Shown: one piece after another, positions 25,788 to 26,812 of the stretch
Layout of the letters: the number at the start of each line of letters is the position of its first letter
How positions within the stretch are numbered: the stretch's first letter is position 1
DNA from: Muribaculum sp.
GTDB lineage: Bacteria > Bacillota > Clostridia > Lachnospirales > Lachnospiraceae
Reading direction: 5' to 3'
Assembly: GCA_023663505.1 (NCBI GenBank)
Contig: JAMPHH010000045.1
Coordinates: 1 to 26,812 of the forward strand
Length of the DNA: 26,812 nt
Program-made: the position numbers and the translations under genes
Notes under the pieces: model-generated
What the model saw: the letters and a program-made list of their open reading frames with translations, nothing else
What the model was told of the DNA's origin: nothing
The model's database searches: none

Positions 25788-26375
25788 TTACATGGTTTCC
25801 TCGGGCAGGATCAGCCGCTTGGTCTGGGGCGCTTTTAACAGGGCGATGGCGCCTGCCACGGTGAAGATCAATTCCAATGCCATATAGAATCCGTTGTACA
25901 GGAAGCTGTATACAAAGGTGTTCTCCGTGGAAAAGCCGTTCCACAGCTCGCCGAAGCTGTGCCAGATGACCACGCCGCTCAGAAAATGCATGATAAAGCG
26001 AAGCGTTATGGCGAGACAGATGCCGCCGATTTGCCCGGGCAGTCCTTTCTTGCGAAAGCTTCCCGCGACGCCCAGTACGCTGAAGGCGCCGATATAGTCC
26101 AGAAAGATGCAGCCGATCAGCATCAATGGCGTCAGCCCCCAACCAAAGATTCCGTCCATGATTCCCTGACCGAATTGGATAAGGGAATACAGGAAGGAGA
26201 CTGCCAGACCGTATTTCACTCCCCTGCGTATGGAGAATATAAGGATAGGCAGCATGGAGAGCAGGGTGACGGAGCCGCCCCACGGAAGCCGTATGATCCT
26301 GATAAAGCTGAGAACGGTGGCGAGGGCGACCATGGCGGCGCCTTCCACTAAGATTTGTGTCTTTTGGTTTTGCAT
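25788..26375 (-). CDS. thiT: ThiT-type thiamine transporter (ECF S component)
   Basis: This integral membrane protein has 195 residues on the minus strand. ATG at 26375 is chosen because GGAGG lies 6 nt before it. It captures thiamine as the substrate-binding S component and works with the shared ECF ATPase and T subunits, which are not in this window. Visible family features are an AMVALATVLSFI helix, GGSVTLLSMLPIL, RRGVKYGL, FLDYIGAFSVLG and RFIMHFLSGVVIW, with six hydrophobic segments in all. The TPP riboswitch directly upstream gives strong independent support: thiamine uptake genes are the usual targets. Transcription comes from the promoter at 26614-26642. The frame upstream to 26450 is open but overlaps the riboswitch leader and is not coding. 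Confidence 0.93.
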   Translation of the reverse strand: MQNQKTQILVEGAAMVALATVLSFIRIIRLPWGGSVTLLSMLPILIFSIRRGVKYGLAVSFLYSLIQFGQGIMDGIFGWGLTPLMLIGCIFLDYIGAFSVLGVAGSFRKKGLPGQIGGICLAITLRFIMHFLSGVVIWHSFGELWNGFSTENTFVYSFLYNGFYMALELIFTVAGAIALLKAPQTKRLILPEETM

Positions 26376-26382
26376 AAAAAAT

Positions 26383-26427
26383 CCTCCTTCGTCTGCGCGA
26401 GGAGGGACAACATCGGGTCCCGCAGAC
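26383..26427 (-). promoter_or_regulatory. Probable expression platform of the thiT riboswitch
   Basis: On the minus strand CCTCCT (26405-26400) can pair with AGGAGG (26388-26383), hiding the thiT ribosome site. Six U follow immediately (26381-26376), so the same hairpin could also act as a weak terminator. The loop contains CGCAGAC (26397-26391), which is exactly complementary to GTCTGCG (26427-26421); that pairing excludes the first hairpin. Two competing folds next to a ribosome site are what an ON/OFF switch needs. Confidence 0.6.
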
Positions 26428-26504
26428 AGATGGCGGGGCAGACGGCACAAGGAATGGTATAAGGTATAAAAACGTGCGTCAGCCGTGACTGCTGCAGAAC
26501 GATA

Positions 26505-26598
26505 TGCTTCCCTACGCCGGTATTGTCCGGGTCAGGTAGTGAGGGTTAGAAGCGGGCTATGCGCTGCGCTTCAATCTCAGCGATGTGCTCCCCTAGCG
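26505..26598 (-). ncRNA. TPP riboswitch (THI element)
   Basis: Read on the minus strand, this stretch has the conserved parts of the thiamine pyrophosphate aptamer in order: GGGGAGC, then GCTGAGATTGA (HMP-binding half), a stem GAAGCG...CGCTTC (P3 arm), ACCCTC, ACCTGACCCGGACAATACCGGCG and TAGGGAAGC (pyrophosphate-binding half). It lies about 130 nt upstream of thiT and presumably lowers its expression when TPP is abundant. Confidence 0.97.
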
Positions 26599-26613
26599 AT
26601 TTTGTTCTTTTTT

Positions 26614-26642
26614 ACTATAAGGGCGGGAGGACGGTTTGTCAA
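26614..26642 (-). promoter_or_regulatory. Promoter of the thiT riboswitch transcript
   Basis: On the minus strand, consensus TTGACA (26642-26637) and TATAGT (26619-26614) are separated by 17 bp, placing the start of transcription just before the aptamer. Confidence 0.8.
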
Positions 26643-26696
26643 GGAGAACTTGCGGCAAAAATTTTATTTGAAGCAACTGCTAAACACATTTTTTTC

Positions 26697-26725
26697 TTGA
26701 CAAGATAGGTTAGGCACGATAGAAT
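26697..26725 (+). promoter_or_regulatory. Divergent promoter leading out of the window
   Basis: TTGACA at 26697-26702 and TAGAAT at 26720-26725 are 17 bp apart on the plus strand. The start of transcription would be near 26732, just before the three-stem structure at 26740-26798. The gene it drives lies beyond the window. Confidence 0.7.
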
Positions 26726-26739
26726 ATAAGTATCTTAAA

Positions 26740-26798
26740 ATTCAAGTAGCATTTTCGTGGCGATTCTGCCAAGGCGACAAAGCCTTTTCCACTTGAAT
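26740..26798 (+). ncRNA. Unassigned three-stem RNA structure in a 5' leader
   Basis: ATTCAAGT (26740-26747) pairs perfectly with ACTTGAAT (26791-26798). Inside are two hairpins back to back: TGGC-GATTCT-GCCA (26758-26771) and AAGGC-GACAAA-GCCTT (26771-26786). The unit lies at the start of a predicted transcript. I compared it from memory with common leader RNAs (TPP, glycine, c-di-GMP, fluoride, guanidine, preQ1, THF) and it fits none. It could be a regulatory leader, part of a small RNA, or a mobile repeat end. Confidence 0.45.
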
Positions 26799-26812
26799 AA
26801 ATAAAATAGGAA

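Noticed and set aside
25579..26448. Long minus-strand reading frame across the end of addA and thiT.
   Set aside because: It is a shadow frame, basic and low-complexity in translation, without a ribosome site, overlapping two clearly recognised genes and the riboswitch leader.
26740..26798. c-di-GMP riboswitch at the right edge, which would fit the HD-GYP genes.
   Set aside because: A GACAAAGCC stretch recalls part of that aptamer, but the GAAA tetraloop, its receptor and the CACGCACAGGGCAAACC block are absent.

Overview
The window looks like a chromosome segment of a low-to-mid GC Firmicute. The best guess is a Lachnospiraceae-like member of the Clostridia. The pointers are the addB-addA gene order, AGGAGG-type ribosome sites, TTGACA/TATAAT-type promoters with exact 17-bp spacers, a ThiT gene under a TPP riboswitch, and small immunity-like and DUF5050-type proteins. 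The assignment to an order is inference. No rRNA, tRNA or CRISPR array was seen.

Left part (1-7060): an AT-rich accessory region. It holds three small acidic orphan proteins that look like immunity proteins of contact-dependent or polymorphic toxin systems (409-1835). Next comes a secreted or anchored protein with a DUF5050-like beta-propeller half and a RsiV-like C-terminus (1842-3602), then two further anchored proteins, a multi-pass membrane protein with its own promoter, a small conserved protein on the minus strand, and an Imm1-like protein (to 7058). No toxin gene lies inside the window.

Central part (7117-14720): a terminator, then a soluble PAS histidine kinase (7277-8713) and a receiver/HD-GYP protein (8731-9810) behind one promoter. 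A second receiver/HD-GYP protein (9912-11003) and a free HPt protein (11025-11375) lie behind another promoter. Together they look like a multi-step phosphorelay with two c-di-GMP phosphodiesterase-type outputs. The first HD-GYP domain has lost several usual catalytic-site residues; the second keeps them. carB (11417-14641) follows the HPt gene closely without a carA partner and ends at a probable terminator.

Part 14880-17420: an insertion-sequence graveyard with two different transposase genes. Both are broken by internal deletions and frameshifts, and inverted repeats of 17 bp and 25 bp lie around them.

Right part (17612-25718): a DNA-repair block of exonuclease III (exoA), addB and addA. 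A near-perfect 69-bp tandem duplication covers the exoA stop codon and the exoA-addB spacer. At the right end, on the minus strand, is thiT with its TPP riboswitch and a probable ribosome-site-sequestering hairpin (25788-26642). A divergent plus-strand promoter then leads into an unrecognised three-stem RNA structure at the window edge (26697-26798), the most open-ended element seen.
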